Of a DNA stretch of 64,000 bases, positions 15,782 through 25,555 are shown piece after piece. Under the pieces are notes generated by a model. That model searched no databases and was not told the origin of the DNA. It saw only the letters and a list, made by a program, of their open reading frames with translations. Both the position numbers and the translations under genes were made by a program. Origin of the DNA: an uncultured Christensenellaceae bacterium (GTDB lineage: Bacteria > Bacillota > Clostridia > Christensenellales > Borkfalkiaceae); the NCBI GenBank assembly GCA_910587005.1, contig CAJULB010000002.1, forward strand, positions 186,001 through 250,000, read 5' to 3'. The number at the start of each line of letters is the position of its first letter. The first letter of the stretch is position 1.

Positions 15782-18020
15782 TTATATCCTCTTGCTCTGC
15801 CTTGGGCTTTCTTTTGAACACGCCGACCAGCTTTTCAAAAAGCGCTTTTACTCCGTGTTTCTGCTTCTTATCCAGCTCCTCTTCCGCCGTTTTCAGCGAT
15901 AACTCGTATGCGGCTTCGAGCGCGGCGGTTTCTTCCGCGGTGTTGTACAAATGGCACGCGCAGAAATGCTCTTTTTCAACCTCTTTGTAGACGGGCGCGA
16001 TTCTGGAACATATTTCCATACAGCTTTCGCAACGGGTATGGAACTTACAGCCCTTGGGCGGGTTGACGGGCGAAGGAATATCGCCCTGCAACAGAATTCT
16101 GTTCATTTTAACGTGCGGGTTGGGCACGGGAACAGCCGAGAAAAGCGCGCGGGTGTAAGGGTGAAGCGTGTTGTCGAAAATATCGTGCTTACTGCCGTAT
16201 TCCACAAGCGTGCCGAGGTACATAACGCCGACCTCGTCGGAAATATGCTTGACAACCGATAAATCGTGCGAGATAAACACATAGGTAAGCCCTAAGGTCT
16301 TTCTCAGTTCGATAAGCATATTTATAATCTGCGCCTGAATCGAAACGTCGAGCGCGGAAACGGGCTCGTCGCAGATTACCAGCTCGGGTTGAAGCGCAAG
16401 CGCCCTTGCAATACAAATTCTTTGACGCTGTCCGCCCGAAAATTCGTGCGGGTATCTTTCGAAATAATGGGGTTGAAGCCCGCAAAGCTTCATAATTTTA
16501 AGCACGTAGTCCTGAAAATCTTTGTTGGAAACTATTCCGTGCTGACGCGCCGCCTCGCCGATGATTTCGCCTACCGTAAGTCTGGGTGAAAGACTTGCGT
16601 AAGGGTCCTGGAAAATCATTTGCATATCGGGACGGAGTTTATCGAAATCTCTGTTTGAAAGGTCGGAAATTTTCTGTCCTTTGAACCAAACCTCGCCGCC
16701 CGTAACGTTATGCAGGCGCAGAATGGTTCTGCCCATGGTCGTCTTGCCGCAGCCGCTTTCGCCGACTATACCTAAGGTTTTGCCCTTTTTAAGCTTGAAC
16801 GATACTCCGTCCACCGCTTTAAGGTACGCGTTAGGTCTGCCGAAAAAGTCCTTGCCGACGACGAAGTGCTGACGCAAATCTTTTACTTCAAGCAGAACTT
16901 CGTCGCTGTCCGCGGTAGTATTCCGCGCGCCGTTACTTTCTTCAAGCGCGCCTTTTTTAGGCTTTTTTTCGGATTTTCTGTCCTGCTTTTTGCTTACCGC
17001 TTCGTTCACTGACGGATACGCAAGCGAGAAAACAAACGCTAAAACCGACAGTCCGAAAATTACTGCGGGCAAAACAATGCCCACACTGCCCTCGGTTTGA
17101 AGCGCGTCCGTAACGAAGTTGCCCGCAAGCACCGAAAAGAAAATCAAAAACGCGGTAACGGCACAGCCGACAAGATAGAACACGTTGTCGTTTTTCTTTT
17201 TGCCGAACGACGAAAATACCGCCAAAATAATCAGCGCGGCGTGGTAAACCGCAAGCGCGGTAACAACTATTATTCCCGCCGACGAGCTGGATACAAGCAG
17301 TTCTACCTTTGTATCGAAAGTTGAGCCGAGCCCCGCCGAAATAAGGGCGATAAAGTTGCCCGCAAGCGAAAAGCTTTCCGTTTTAACCGTAACAATCGGC
17401 AGGGTTGCAAGCGCGATTACCGCAACAAGCAACACGACGCGGATAAGCGAGCAGACAAAATTGCCGACCGTAAGGTTGGGCTTCTTTTCTTTAAAGCCGT
17501 AAACCGCCTTTATTACAAACCACGCTATGCACAGCAGAGTGGTTGCCGAAAGCCCGATAACCGTTGCAAAGCAATAGTGCGTATTTTGGGTAACTTCGCC
17601 GTTTGTAAGCGAGCATGCGTTAAGCGAATAGATTACCGCCGTGAAAATAACGTACGCGAAGTACGTGCATACCGCAAATTTTTCAACGTTGCAGTCCTGT
17701 TTTAGCGCGTATTTTTTTACCGCGCGATAGCAGGTAAGTCCCGAGAAAATAAGCACCGCAATCAGTCCGATAACAGTAAAAATCAGTCCGAAAAGCACCT
17801 GCGTGCGGATAGCGGAACGCAGAACGCCCTCCGCCGAATTAAAGCTGTGAATAAATTCTCCGCTGAAATAGCGGTAAATATAGTGCGTCTGCGCCGTTTC
17901 GCCGTATACTGTTACACCGATTAGAAAGGTAAACACAAGCGAAAGCGCCGCCAACGCAACGGCTGACGCGGGAAGAATGGTTGAAAAGCTGAATTTGCTT
18001 GTTTTTGTATTATTAGCCAT
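15765..18020 (-). CDS. oppF: OppF-type peptide ABC ATPase fused to an N-terminal polytopic membrane domain
   Basis: A 751-aa protein. The C-terminal half (about 375-700) is a standard OppF/DppF ATPase: Walker A GESGCGKTT, Q-loop IFQDPYASL, signature FSGGQRQR, Walker B LVICDEP, H-loop ISHD, and the family-specific C-terminal Cys-rich segment CKFHTRCESCMEIC that in relatives binds an iron-sulfur cluster. The first 340 residues are an added membrane domain with about eight hydrophobic segments, unrelated to known Opp subunits as far as I can tell, joined by a Lys-rich linker. OppF proteins are normally about 320 aa and soluble. The gene starts at the base next to the oppD stop. The extra domain could anchor the ATPase or form an additional transport or sensor module; its role is unknown. 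Confidence 0.88.
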   Translation of the reverse strand: MANNTKTSKFSFSTILPASAVALAALSLVFTFLIGVTVYGETAQTHYIYRYFSGEFIHSFNSAEGVLRSAIRTQVLFGLIFTVIGLIAVLIFSGLTCYRAVKKYALKQDCNVEKFAVCTYFAYVIFTAVIYSLNACSLTNGEVTQNTHYCFATVIGLSATTLLCIAWFVIKAVYGFKEKKPNLTVGNFVCSLIRVVLLVAVIALATLPIVTVKTESFSLAGNFIALISAGLGSTFDTKVELLVSSSSAGIIVVTALAVYHAALIILAVFSSFGKKKNDNVFYLVGCAVTAFLIFFSVLAGNFVTDALQTEGSVGIVLPAVIFGLSVLAFVFSLAYPSVNEAVSKKQDRKSEKKPKKGALEESNGARNTTADSDEVLLEVKDLRQHFVVGKDFFGRPNAYLKAVDGVSFKLKKGKTLGIVGESGCGKTTMGRTILRLHNVTGGEVWFKGQKISDLSNRDFDKLRPDMQMIFQDPYASLSPRLTVGEIIGEAARQHGIVSNKDFQDYVLKIMKLCGLQPHYFERYPHEFSGGQRQRICIARALALQPELVICDEPVSALDVSIQAQIINMLIELRKTLGLTYVFISHDLSVVKHISDEVGVMYLGTLVEYGSKHDIFDNTLHPYTRALFSAVPVPNPHVKMNRILLQGDIPSPVNPPKGCKFHTRCESCMEICSRIAPVYKEVEKEHFCACHLYNTAEETAALEAAYELSLKTAEEELDKKQKHGVKALFEKLVGVFKRKPKAEQEDINVAEE

Positions 18021-19319
18021 TTACTTTTCCTCCGCCTGCCGTTCGTAAAGATAGCACGAAACGCTGTGCGTGGGCGATACCTGAATTAATTCGGGATACT
18101 CGCCAGAGCATTTTTTTGTGCATTTTTCGCATCTGTCGCGGAAATAGCAATAGTCGGGCATATTTATGGGGTTAGGAACGAAGCCGGGGATACAGTACAG
18201 CTCGTCAACCTCCGCGTCAACGGTGGGCTTGCTCTTTTGCAAGCCGATTGTGTACGGGTGAAGCGGTCTGTCGTAAATATCCTCCGCGGTGCCCATTTCT
18301 ATAACCTTACCGGCGTACATAACCACAACGTAATCCGCCATCTCTGCGACAACGCCCAAATCGTGCGTTATAAGCATTATCGAGCCGTTGATTTTGCCCT
18401 TGATTTCCCTTAAAAGGTCTAAAATCTGCGCCTGAATGGTAACGTCAAGCGCGGTTGTGGGTTCGTCCGCAACGATAAGCTTGGGGTTGCACAACAGCGC
18501 GATTGCTATCATAACCCTTTGGCGCATACCGCCGGAAAGCTCGTGCGGGTATTTTTTGTAAACGCCCTCGGGGTCGGCTATGCCGACAAGTTTAAGCATT
18601 TCAATACTGCGCGCCTTGACTTTTTGCTTGGAAATTCCCTCTATGTGCAGTCTGCCGACTTCGTCAAGCTGGTTGCCGATAGTGAAAACAGGGTTAAGCG
18701 AGGTCATCGGCTCCTGAAATATCATAGAAATTTCTCTGCCGCGGATACTGCGCATTTCCTCTACGGGCATTTTGGCTATGTCTACCACCCTTTCTTCCAT
18801 TTCATAGGTGTAACCGCCCAGCTCGTTCCTTTTTATAACGGGCTTGCCCTTTGCGTCCTTTTTTATTGCCTCGTTGCCGTTTTCGTCGATATACGTTTCG
18901 TAAACGGGAATTTTTTTACCGCGCTTGTCGCGCTTGAAAAGGCTTGAACGGAACCTTATAGAACCGCTTACAATCTGCCCGCTGGGAGCCTGAACAAGCT
19001 GCATTAACGAAAGCGAGGTTACGCTTTTGCCGCAGCCGCTTTCGCCGACTACGCCGACCGTAGCGCCTGCGGGAATGGAAAAGGTTACGCCGTTTACGGC
19101 TTTAACCGTGCCCGCATCCGAAAAAAAGTAGGTATGCAGGTCCTCGAACTCGACGATATTCCTCTCGTCGGTCATCTGCGCGGTGTATTCGTCGGGGTTG
19201 GCTTTGCGTTTTTTGCGCTTTTCGTAATATTTTATCGCTTTGGAATTTTCCTTGGCAATCTGTCTGGATTCCTTAGCGGATATGTAATGTTTTTTCTTAT
19301 CCTGTTTGTTTGCCGCCAC
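18021..19319 (-). CDS. oppD: OppD-type peptide ABC transporter ATPase, with extra N-terminus and insertion
   Basis: A 432-aa ATPase of the oligopeptide/dipeptide importer. It shows Walker A GESGCGKS, Q-loop IFQEPMTSLNPVFT, signature LSGGMRQR, Walker B LIVADEPTTALD, H-loop ITHD and the C-terminal CYFRDRCEKCTKKC cluster motif. Two oddities: about 50 basic residues precede the ATPase domain, and about 55 residues (KRDKRGKKIPVYE onward) are inserted between Walker A and the Q-loop. Both are absent from standard OppD (about 330-350 aa). Order is oppB-C-D-F with tight spacing (6 nt after oppC, none before oppF). Confidence 0.92.
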   Translation of the reverse strand: MAANKQDKKKHYISAKESRQIAKENSKAIKYYEKRKKRKANPDEYTAQMTDERNIVEFEDLHTYFFSDAGTVKAVNGVTFSIPAGATVGVVGESGCGKSVTSLSLMQLVQAPSGQIVSGSIRFRSSLFKRDKRGKKIPVYETYIDENGNEAIKKDAKGKPVIKRNELGGYTYEMEERVVDIAKMPVEEMRSIRGREISMIFQEPMTSLNPVFTIGNQLDEVGRLHIEGISKQKVKARSIEMLKLVGIADPEGVYKKYPHELSGGMRQRVMIAIALLCNPKLIVADEPTTALDVTIQAQILDLLREIKGKINGSIMLITHDLGVVAEMADYVVVMYAGKVIEMGTAEDIYDRPLHPYTIGLQKSKPTVDAEVDELYCIPGFVPNPINMPDYCYFRDRCEKCTKKCSGEYPELIQVSPTHSVSCYLYERQAEEK

Positions 19320-19325
19320 TTTAAA

Positions 19326-20423
19326 TCACCTCTTCATCTTAGGGTCGAACGCGTCGCGCAAGCCGTCGCCGACAAAGTTGAACGCAAGAATTGCAAGCGT
19401 TATGCACACGCCGGCGCCTATCCAAAGGTTGGGGAAGTAGTTACGGTACCTTGAATTTGAAGCAAGGTTGATAATATTTCCCCACGTCGCCGTGCCCAAA
19501 GGCGCGCCTATGCCGAGGTAGCCGAGCGTAGCTTCGGTAAGAATTACGCTGCCTAAACCGAGCGTCATAGATACTACTAACTGCGGAATAATGTTGGGCA
19601 AAAGGTGTTTGAAAATCTTTTTGGCGGTAGACAAGCCAGAGCACTTTGCGGCAAGCATAAATTCCTGCTCCCTCAAAGACAGAATTTGTCCGCGCACAAG
19701 CCGTGCAACGCCGCCCCAGCCTATCAGCGTCAATATCAGGAAAACGTAATACAATCGGGCTATGGTTTCGATGCCCAGCGACTGGAACACAGCCGCAAGT
19801 ATAAGCATTATCGGCAACGTCGGAATACAGCTTATAATGTCAACTATACGCATTATAAGCTGGTCAACCCATTTGCCGAAGTACCCCGCAAGCCCGCCGA
19901 GCAGTATGCCGAGCATAGTTTCTAATATAACCACTACAAAGCCTATGGTAAGCGAAACTCTTCCGCCCAGCATAAGGCGTGTGAACACGTCGTAGCCCTC
20001 TATCGTGGTGCCCATCCAGTGGTCTGCGGAAACTCCGCCCAGACTGTTATAGTCAAGATGAGTAAAAGAAACGTCGTAGCCGTAATATGTTTCGCCGTCG
20101 GGGCCGGTGAACGTAAGCTCTATGTACATTCCGTTAGTCGTGGTTGTAGAAGTATCGACTATTTTACCGTCGTTGCCGCTCCACTTTGAAAACAGCGGGC
20201 CTATAAACGAAATTGCAAACAGCAAAATAAGCATTACAAGACCGATAACCGAAAGCTTTGAACGGAAAAACCTTTTTGCGACCGTTTTGCCGGGTGAAAG
20301 CACCTTTGCCCTTTCCGTAAGGTTTTCGCCGTGAAGGTTATCGTTGAAATTTCCGCCGTTTGCAGACTCCGCCGCAGTGTTTTCAGGGGATATTGAGTTG
20401 AGTTCTTCGTTATTATTTTCCAT
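19326..20423 (-). CDS. oppC: Oligopeptide ABC transporter permease OppC
   Basis: A 365-aa inner-membrane permease. The N-terminal cytosolic stretch (about 1-60) is followed by the family's first transmembrane helix and a large outside loop (about 85-135). A cluster of five helices follows with the EAA motif region EFMLAAKCSGLSTAKKIFKHLLPNI and a C-terminal WIGAGVCITLAILAFNFVGDGLRDAFDPKMK, typical of OppC/DppC. It pairs with OppB. The extended, Asn/Glu-rich N-terminus is slightly longer than usual. Confidence 0.94.
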   Translation of the reverse strand: MENNNEELNSISPENTAAESANGGNFNDNLHGENLTERAKVLSPGKTVAKRFFRSKLSVIGLVMLILLFAISFIGPLFSKWSGNDGKIVDTSTTTTNGMYIELTFTGPDGETYYGYDVSFTHLDYNSLGGVSADHWMGTTIEGYDVFTRLMLGGRVSLTIGFVVVILETMLGILLGGLAGYFGKWVDQLIMRIVDIISCIPTLPIMLILAAVFQSLGIETIARLYYVFLILTLIGWGGVARLVRGQILSLREQEFMLAAKCSGLSTAKKIFKHLLPNIIPQLVVSMTLGLGSVILTEATLGYLGIGAPLGTATWGNIINLASNSRYRNYFPNLWIGAGVCITLAILAFNFVGDGLRDAFDPKMKR

Positions 20424-20436
20424 AATTCAGCTCCGT

Positions 20437-21435
20437 TTACGCCAGCTTGACCCTCGGGTCTACTATCGCATACATAATATCCGAAATAAGCACTCCGACA
20501 ACCGTAAGCACGGCAATGAACATATTATAGCCCATTATAAGCGGTATGTCGCCTTCATTAAGCGCCTTGTAAGCCGCTTGTCCTATACCGGGAAGGTCGA
20601 ACACCTCTTCCGTAATCATTGCTCCGCCGAAAAGCGTGGGCAACGTAAATGTAAGCATAGTTATAAGGGGAATCATAGTGTTTCTGAAAACGTGCTTGTA
20701 AATAACCTTGCCTTCCGAAAGTCCCTTTGCCCGCGCCGTTCTTATGTAGTCCGCGTTTAAAATTTCAAGGGTGTTGGTTCTTGTATACCTCATAATACTG
20801 CCGATATTCAAGATAACGAATACCGTTAACGGCAGAACAAGGTGCCAAAGCATATCCAGCATACGCGCCATAAAAGAAGCGTCCTGCGGAAGGTTTGAGG
20901 ATACAAGTCCGCTCATCGGGTCGAACCAACCCAAATCCACGGCAAACCACTTTATAAGCAGATTGCCGAGGAAGAACGAAGGAAAAGCCATACCTATCAT
21001 ACAGAGTACAGTTGCGGTATAGTCTAATTTTCCGTACTGGTTGCACGCGCACTTAATGCCGAGGGGAATAGCTATTATAAGTTCAAGAATAAGGGATACG
21101 AAGGAAATTCCGAACGAAATGCCCATTTTGTTTTTAATAACGTCTTCCACCCTATCGGGAAAAATAAACGACTGCCCCATATCACCGCGCAAAAAGCCCG
21201 AAAGCCAGCTCCAATAGCCTTTTAAAATGCCTATAAAACTGCTGTCGTCAAGCCCGTAAAGCGCTTTGATATGCAAAACGTCCTCCTCCGACATATTTCC
21301 GCTGCTTATGGCGGAAGCGAATTTTATGTCGAAGTAGTCCATCGGCATACACCGTACAAGAAAGTATAATATTATCGATACGCTGAACAAAATCAACAGC
21401 GCAAGCAATAATCTTTTGATTATATATTTTACCAT
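20437..21435 (-). CDS. oppB: Oligopeptide ABC transporter permease OppB
   Basis: A 332-aa permease that starts MVKYIIKRLLLALLILF and carries the OppB/DppB hallmark region DYIRTARAKGLSEGKVIYKHVFRN (EAA loop) and the end segment ISDIMYAIVDPRVK. Six transmembrane helices are visible. It forms the peptide pore with OppC. The gene follows oppA after 31 nt and precedes oppC by 13 nt. Confidence 0.95.
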   Translation of the reverse strand: MVKYIIKRLLLALLILFSVSIILYFLVRCMPMDYFDIKFASAISSGNMSEEDVLHIKALYGLDDSSFIGILKGYWSWLSGFLRGDMGQSFIFPDRVEDVIKNKMGISFGISFVSLILELIIAIPLGIKCACNQYGKLDYTATVLCMIGMAFPSFFLGNLLIKWFAVDLGWFDPMSGLVSSNLPQDASFMARMLDMLWHLVLPLTVFVILNIGSIMRYTRTNTLEILNADYIRTARAKGLSEGKVIYKHVFRNTMIPLITMLTFTLPTLFGGAMITEEVFDLPGIGQAAYKALNEGDIPLIMGYNMFIAVLTVVGVLISDIMYAIVDPRVKLA

Positions 21436-21466
21436 AAAAATGTTACTCCGTATAAACGGTTAAAAA

Positions 21467-24142
21467 TTAAACGTAATCTATTTCCCAAAGTTTATCAAAC
21501 AAGCCGATGTAGCAGTTGGGATTTTTTTCGAGTGTTTTTGCGTCGATTACGGTATTGTTGTAAACGCACAAATCGCTTCTCTGGTATGTGGGCAGTTCTA
21601 CCGCAAGCTCCATAATAAGGTCAAGGCACTCGCCGTAGAGGACTTTACGCGTATCTTCCGAAAGAGTCTGACGTCCCTCGTCAATCTTTCCGCTTAGCTC
21701 TTCTATAATGGCGCTTTCATGCGACCATTTGCCGGAGTTGTCCTTTATAATGTTGGGATAGTTCCAGTTGTTTACGCTGGTAGCCTTACTGTCTTTGTGA
21801 TATACCTGATAGGGGTCGGGGTCGACTGCCGAAGACCACGCCGCCGCCCATACCGCAAGGTTGCCCGACGTCATATCTCTTAACGCGGTTGAGCTGTTGG
21901 TTACGGTAATATCGAAGCCGAGCGAATTAAGTCTTGCCGCCGCGTCTATGAACATAGAATATGCGGGGTGGTCGGTGCTTTCGCCCGCAAGCGTGAACGT
22001 CAGTTTAAGCTTTGTGCCGTTCGTCGCGTTAGCCATTCCGTCGGGCTGCGAGGCCTTTGTGTAAACGCCGCCCTGAACAGTGTAGCCCGCTTCTTTGACA
22101 AGCGTTTTTATTTCTTCATCTTCGGTAGCGAAGTCAACGGAATCGGGCAAATTCTTAACGCCGTTAGGATATGCCCATGACATCATAGACATAGGTCTGT
22201 AAATCTGTTCTGCAAGTCTGTCGCTGTAATATTCAACGGTTTTTGCCGTATCCATAGCCTTCATAATAGCCTGACGCACTTTATATTCGGGTATGAATTT
22301 GGGGTTTATGCCCACATAGCCGTAGCCGTTGGTACGGTAGTCTACGGACGATAAAAACGTGTTTTGCGAAGCTTTGTTTACGTTTTGTGTGGTTGCGTTG
22401 GGCGTACCGAAGTCTAACGACTGGGTTACGAGTGCGTCCATAGTCTGGTCGTCGCGCAGCTCTTTATAGTTGATGAATTTTATTTTAGCGTTCTCAATTC
22501 CGTCGCCAACCGTTTCGAAATAGGTATTGCGCTGGAAGTAAACGACGCCGTTCTGGAAGAACGTTGAGGGCGTAGCAGCGCCTCCGCTGCTTGTGGTTGC
22601 CTTGTATGCGCCAGCGCCTACGGGAAGCTTGTTTTTGGAAGTATTCTGTAAAATTTCTTTGAAGAAGTCGCCGTCGCCGAGGCAAACGCCGAAACCGTTG
22701 CCTTTTTTTGCTTCCTCTGCGTAATCTTTTCCGTCCTTAAAAAACGTACCGCCCGCATAGTAGTGCATGGGCGCTACCGTGAAGCCGAAGTTGAATATTG
22801 CCTTGGGGTCTACGCCGTTAATTGCAACTTTAAGCACGTCGTAAGTTCCGTCAAGCGATTGTCCGTTGAATACGTTCGTCTGATAAGTGGTTATACCTCT
22901 TATGGATTCAACCGCGAGCTTTCCGTCCTTCTTTAACTCTTCATAATAAACGGTGCGCGCCTGTCCGGTAAATTCTTCAAGCGCGGTTGCACCTGTTGCC
23001 CAGTAGATAAGCACGTCGCTGATTTTACTTTTTTCCGTATACGCCATATGCACAACGTTTATGCAGTACTCTCTCTGCAACTGTTCTAACGCGTATTCCT
23101 CGGTGCAGTTATTTTCAGCCATGTATTCGTTTACCTTGGCTTGGGTTGTCGCCGCGGCAATACCGCTTATGTATAACTGCGCTTCGGGGTCTTTGCCGGG
23201 TTCGCCGACAGGCGCGTCAAGCGTAGTATAATACGGCTCGCCCTCGTCTTTTACGCCGTTGCCGTTCAAATCGTTAAAGAATTTGTAGCCGTCGCCCGTT
23301 CTCGTCTGAACGGTTACAAGTCCCGCATTGAAAAGGTAAGCCTGCCAGCCCGCGGTAAAGCTGTAAGAATCTTTAAAACTATCCTTCCAGCTTGACGAGA
23401 TAGACGTCCAGTCGGTGGACAGCTCGTCAACAAGCAAATCTTTAACCTTTTGCCAGTCCGCTTTAAGGGTAACGCCTTCGGTGTCGTCGGGAGGGGTAGT
23501 CTGGTTTGTGGGGCTGTTTTGCGCCCAGTCTATAATAGCGTCTATTCTTTTTTGCGCCTTTTCCGTAAACGATTTTTCAAGTGCGGTTTGCGTACTGCTG
23601 TCGGAGTTCGGCTTTTGCAGGCGGTAATCCGCAAGCCCCTGTATATCGGTGGAATACAGCGTTGCCGAGCCGGTATAAGCGGGGTCAAGATATACGTACA
23701 TATTGAAAAGCACGTCTTTTACGGTGAGCTCGGTACCGTCGCTGAATTTAATTCCTTTTTTAATGAGGAATTCGTATTCCGTTCTTCCGTCCATAGTACC
23801 GTTAAGGGTTACTTCGCCGCCCTCTTCAGCGGTGTACATCGTCGTCTTATAATCGAGCGCAACGGTAGGGTGTTCTTCACCGCAGGTAATGTGTCCTTCT
23901 TTATCCGTGGTCAAAAAGCCGAGCTGCGTCAAACCAATCATATTACCGTCGTTTGCCGAAGTATAGAAAAACGGATTGAAATTACCGTCCAGTTTAGACG
24001 TGGAAAGTTGAAGCGCACGCGTTTCGCTGTTCCATTTCTTTTCTGTACCGCCGGGGTTGGGGTTGTTGGGTTTGCACCCGCAGGTAAGCATTACAACACT
24101 GCTTACGGCAACGAAAAGCGCGCCTTTGAAAAATTTCTTCAT
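21467..24142 (-). CDS. oppA: Oligopeptide-binding lipoprotein OppA (oversized)
   Basis: An 891-aa extracellular solute-binding protein, family 5 (SBP_bac_5), anchored by a lipid at the N-terminus (LTCGC, most likely Cys23). Family features include the early KWNSETRALQLSTSKLDGNFNPF region, EFLIKKGIKFSDGTELTVKDV (the F-x-L-x-x-G-x-F-x-D-G-x-x-x-T-A-x-D-V motif), and the C-terminal WAAAWSSAVDPDPYQVYHKDS. Typical OppA is 530-600 aa. Here extra segments of about 250-300 aa interrupt the middle (around 180-400), including a Cys/Glu-rich helical part and a DLNGNGVKDEGEPYY loop that looks like a Ca-binding site. RBS AGGAGG is well placed. The gap to the upstream lipoprotein gene is 84 nt with no clear promoter, so it may be read from upstream. 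Confidence 0.9.
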   Translation of the reverse strand: MKKFFKGALFVAVSSVVMLTCGCKPNNPNPGGTEKKWNSETRALQLSTSKLDGNFNPFFYTSANDGNMIGLTQLGFLTTDKEGHITCGEEHPTVALDYKTTMYTAEEGGEVTLNGTMDGRTEYEFLIKKGIKFSDGTELTVKDVLFNMYVYLDPAYTGSATLYSTDIQGLADYRLQKPNSDSSTQTALEKSFTEKAQKRIDAIIDWAQNSPTNQTTPPDDTEGVTLKADWQKVKDLLVDELSTDWTSISSSWKDSFKDSYSFTAGWQAYLFNAGLVTVQTRTGDGYKFFNDLNGNGVKDEGEPYYTTLDAPVGEPGKDPEAQLYISGIAAATTQAKVNEYMAENNCTEEYALEQLQREYCINVVHMAYTEKSKISDVLIYWATGATALEEFTGQARTVYYEELKKDGKLAVESIRGITTYQTNVFNGQSLDGTYDVLKVAINGVDPKAIFNFGFTVAPMHYYAGGTFFKDGKDYAEEAKKGNGFGVCLGDGDFFKEILQNTSKNKLPVGAGAYKATTSSGGAATPSTFFQNGVVYFQRNTYFETVGDGIENAKIKFINYKELRDDQTMDALVTQSLDFGTPNATTQNVNKASQNTFLSSVDYRTNGYGYVGINPKFIPEYKVRQAIMKAMDTAKTVEYYSDRLAEQIYRPMSMMSWAYPNGVKNLPDSVDFATEDEEIKTLVKEAGYTVQGGVYTKASQPDGMANATNGTKLKLTFTLAGESTDHPAYSMFIDAAARLNSLGFDITVTNSSTALRDMTSGNLAVWAAAWSSAVDPDPYQVYHKDSKATSVNNWNYPNIIKDNSGKWSHESAIIEELSGKIDEGRQTLSEDTRKVLYGECLDLIMELAVELPTYQRSDLCVYNNTVIDAKTLEKNPNCYIGLFDKLWEIDYV

Positions 24143-24226
24143 TATAAACCTCCTGAAGTTCTTTGTTTATTTAGTATTTTTACCGAAATCCGCGCACCGC
24201 TTTGCCTGCGCCGCACGAACTGCCGT

Positions 24227-25546
24227 TTATACGTTTGGATAGCTATATTCCTTTGTAACGCCGTTGGAAGTTATGCTAAGCTTACCGCTTCCCACGGTAA
24301 GCCCCGTATACTTTTCAAGGAACGCTTCGTCCGTTCCGCCTACGCCGCCCAACAGCCAGTTTTGGGTGTTGTATTCTTCACCCTCTTTACCTATATTGAC
24401 GATGTTTGCCGCCGTGGTGACTGAAAGCTGTACGTTGTTGAAGGTTACGTTTTCAAGCACGGCGCCGTCCGATGCGCCCGCCGCGAGAAGATAGAACGAT
24501 GCTTCTTTTGCGGTGGTTACGCTGACGGACAGGTTTTCGAACGTAATGTTGCGCATAACCGACTTCGCCCCGAACGTGCCGAACAGCGAATATCTTCCGT
24601 CCTGCTGAATAGCCGTATTGACTATCGTGTAGGAAAGGTTTTTAAGCGTATAGCCGTTGCCTTCTACCCTTGCGCGGACTTCGTCGCGCCGTAACGCGTT
24701 CAGTTTCAGACTGCTGCAATCAATTGTTTTGCTTTCGGACATATTGCATATATACCAGTTGCCCGAGCTTAAACCGTTCAACATTCTGCGCACGCCCGAG
24801 CTGTCCCTGACCATTTCCCAGTCGCCCTTGATATACTTTGCGTAAATTACGGGGTTATCGGGTTTTTCGCCCTCAGGCATACTTATACTGTTTAACACGG
24901 GGTTAATACATTCTTTTTCTTCAAAGTACTGCGTGAACGAGTAATTGCTGCTTTTTACGGGAATTGACAGGTCGATATACGCAACGCCCTGACGGAAAGA
25001 CTTGTGGGCGATAATATCGCCGTTTTTATACGTTTTGCCGTTCTCGCCGAGCATATCGCCCTCATCGTCCGTGACGAGGACTACATCTACCTTTACATCG
25101 GGAATCCAGTCCGCATATACGTACCAGTGCTCGTCCTGCTTGATTTTTACGGAAAAATCCACAGGCGTATCGGTTTTGACAAGGTTACTGCACGTTGAGT
25201 CTACTTCCTTACCGTCCGTAGTAACGGGCTTACCGTCCGCGGTTTTAACAAAATACCAGCCGCCGAAAGAATTATCGTCCTTTGCAACCGAAACGTTCTG
25301 CACTTCGTCAAAATCGCCTATAACGTAGCTGTCGGCAACGTAATGAATATCCTTGACCACAACACTGCGCGTTCCGTCGAAAAATCCGCCGTTTGAGTAA
25401 TAGGTTACTATCTGGTTTCGCGCGTCTTTGCCTGCAAGAAATTCGTCGACGCCTATTTCGCCCGAACAGCCCGCAAACAAAGCCAGCGCACCAAAAGCAA
25501 CGGATATTAAGAATAAAATCAGACCTGTTTTTGTTATGTTTCTCAT
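24227..25546 (-). CDS. Surface lipoprotein with beta-helix-like C-terminal region (439 aa)
   Basis: Signal peptide with lipobox LFAGC (Cys27). The middle contains segments like GGWYFVKTADGKPVTTDG and WYVYADWIPD, which recall InlB B-type/Listeria-Bacteroides repeats. From about residue 275 on there are short repeats such as YTLKNLSYTIVN, MRNITFENLSVSV and LENVTFNNVQLSV, typical of a right-handed beta-helix (GLUG- or pectate-lyase-like). No catalytic residues can be assigned. The gene begins 9 nt after the protease stop and is followed by oppA, so it is probably part of the proteolysis and peptide-uptake unit; its role may be substrate attachment. Confidence 0.72.
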   Translation of the reverse strand: MRNITKTGLILFLISVAFGALALFAGCSGEIGVDEFLAGKDARNQIVTYYSNGGFFDGTRSVVVKDIHYVADSYVIGDFDEVQNVSVAKDDNSFGGWYFVKTADGKPVTTDGKEVDSTCSNLVKTDTPVDFSVKIKQDEHWYVYADWIPDVKVDVVLVTDDEGDMLGENGKTYKNGDIIAHKSFRQGVAYIDLSIPVKSSNYSFTQYFEEKECINPVLNSISMPEGEKPDNPVIYAKYIKGDWEMVRDSSGVRRMLNGLSSGNWYICNMSESKTIDCSSLKLNALRRDEVRARVEGNGYTLKNLSYTIVNTAIQQDGRYSLFGTFGAKSVMRNITFENLSVSVTTAKEASFYLLAAGASDGAVLENVTFNNVQLSVTTAANIVNIGKEGEEYNTQNWLLGGVGGTDEAFLEKYTGLTVGSGKLSITSNGVTKEYSYPNV

Positions 25547-25555
25547 TTATTCCTC

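Noticed and set aside
21452..21462. TAAACGGTTAA between oppA and oppB as a LacI-type operator
   Set aside because: An 11-base match to the 60282/60329 site but inside a tight operon gap with no promoter; probably chance.
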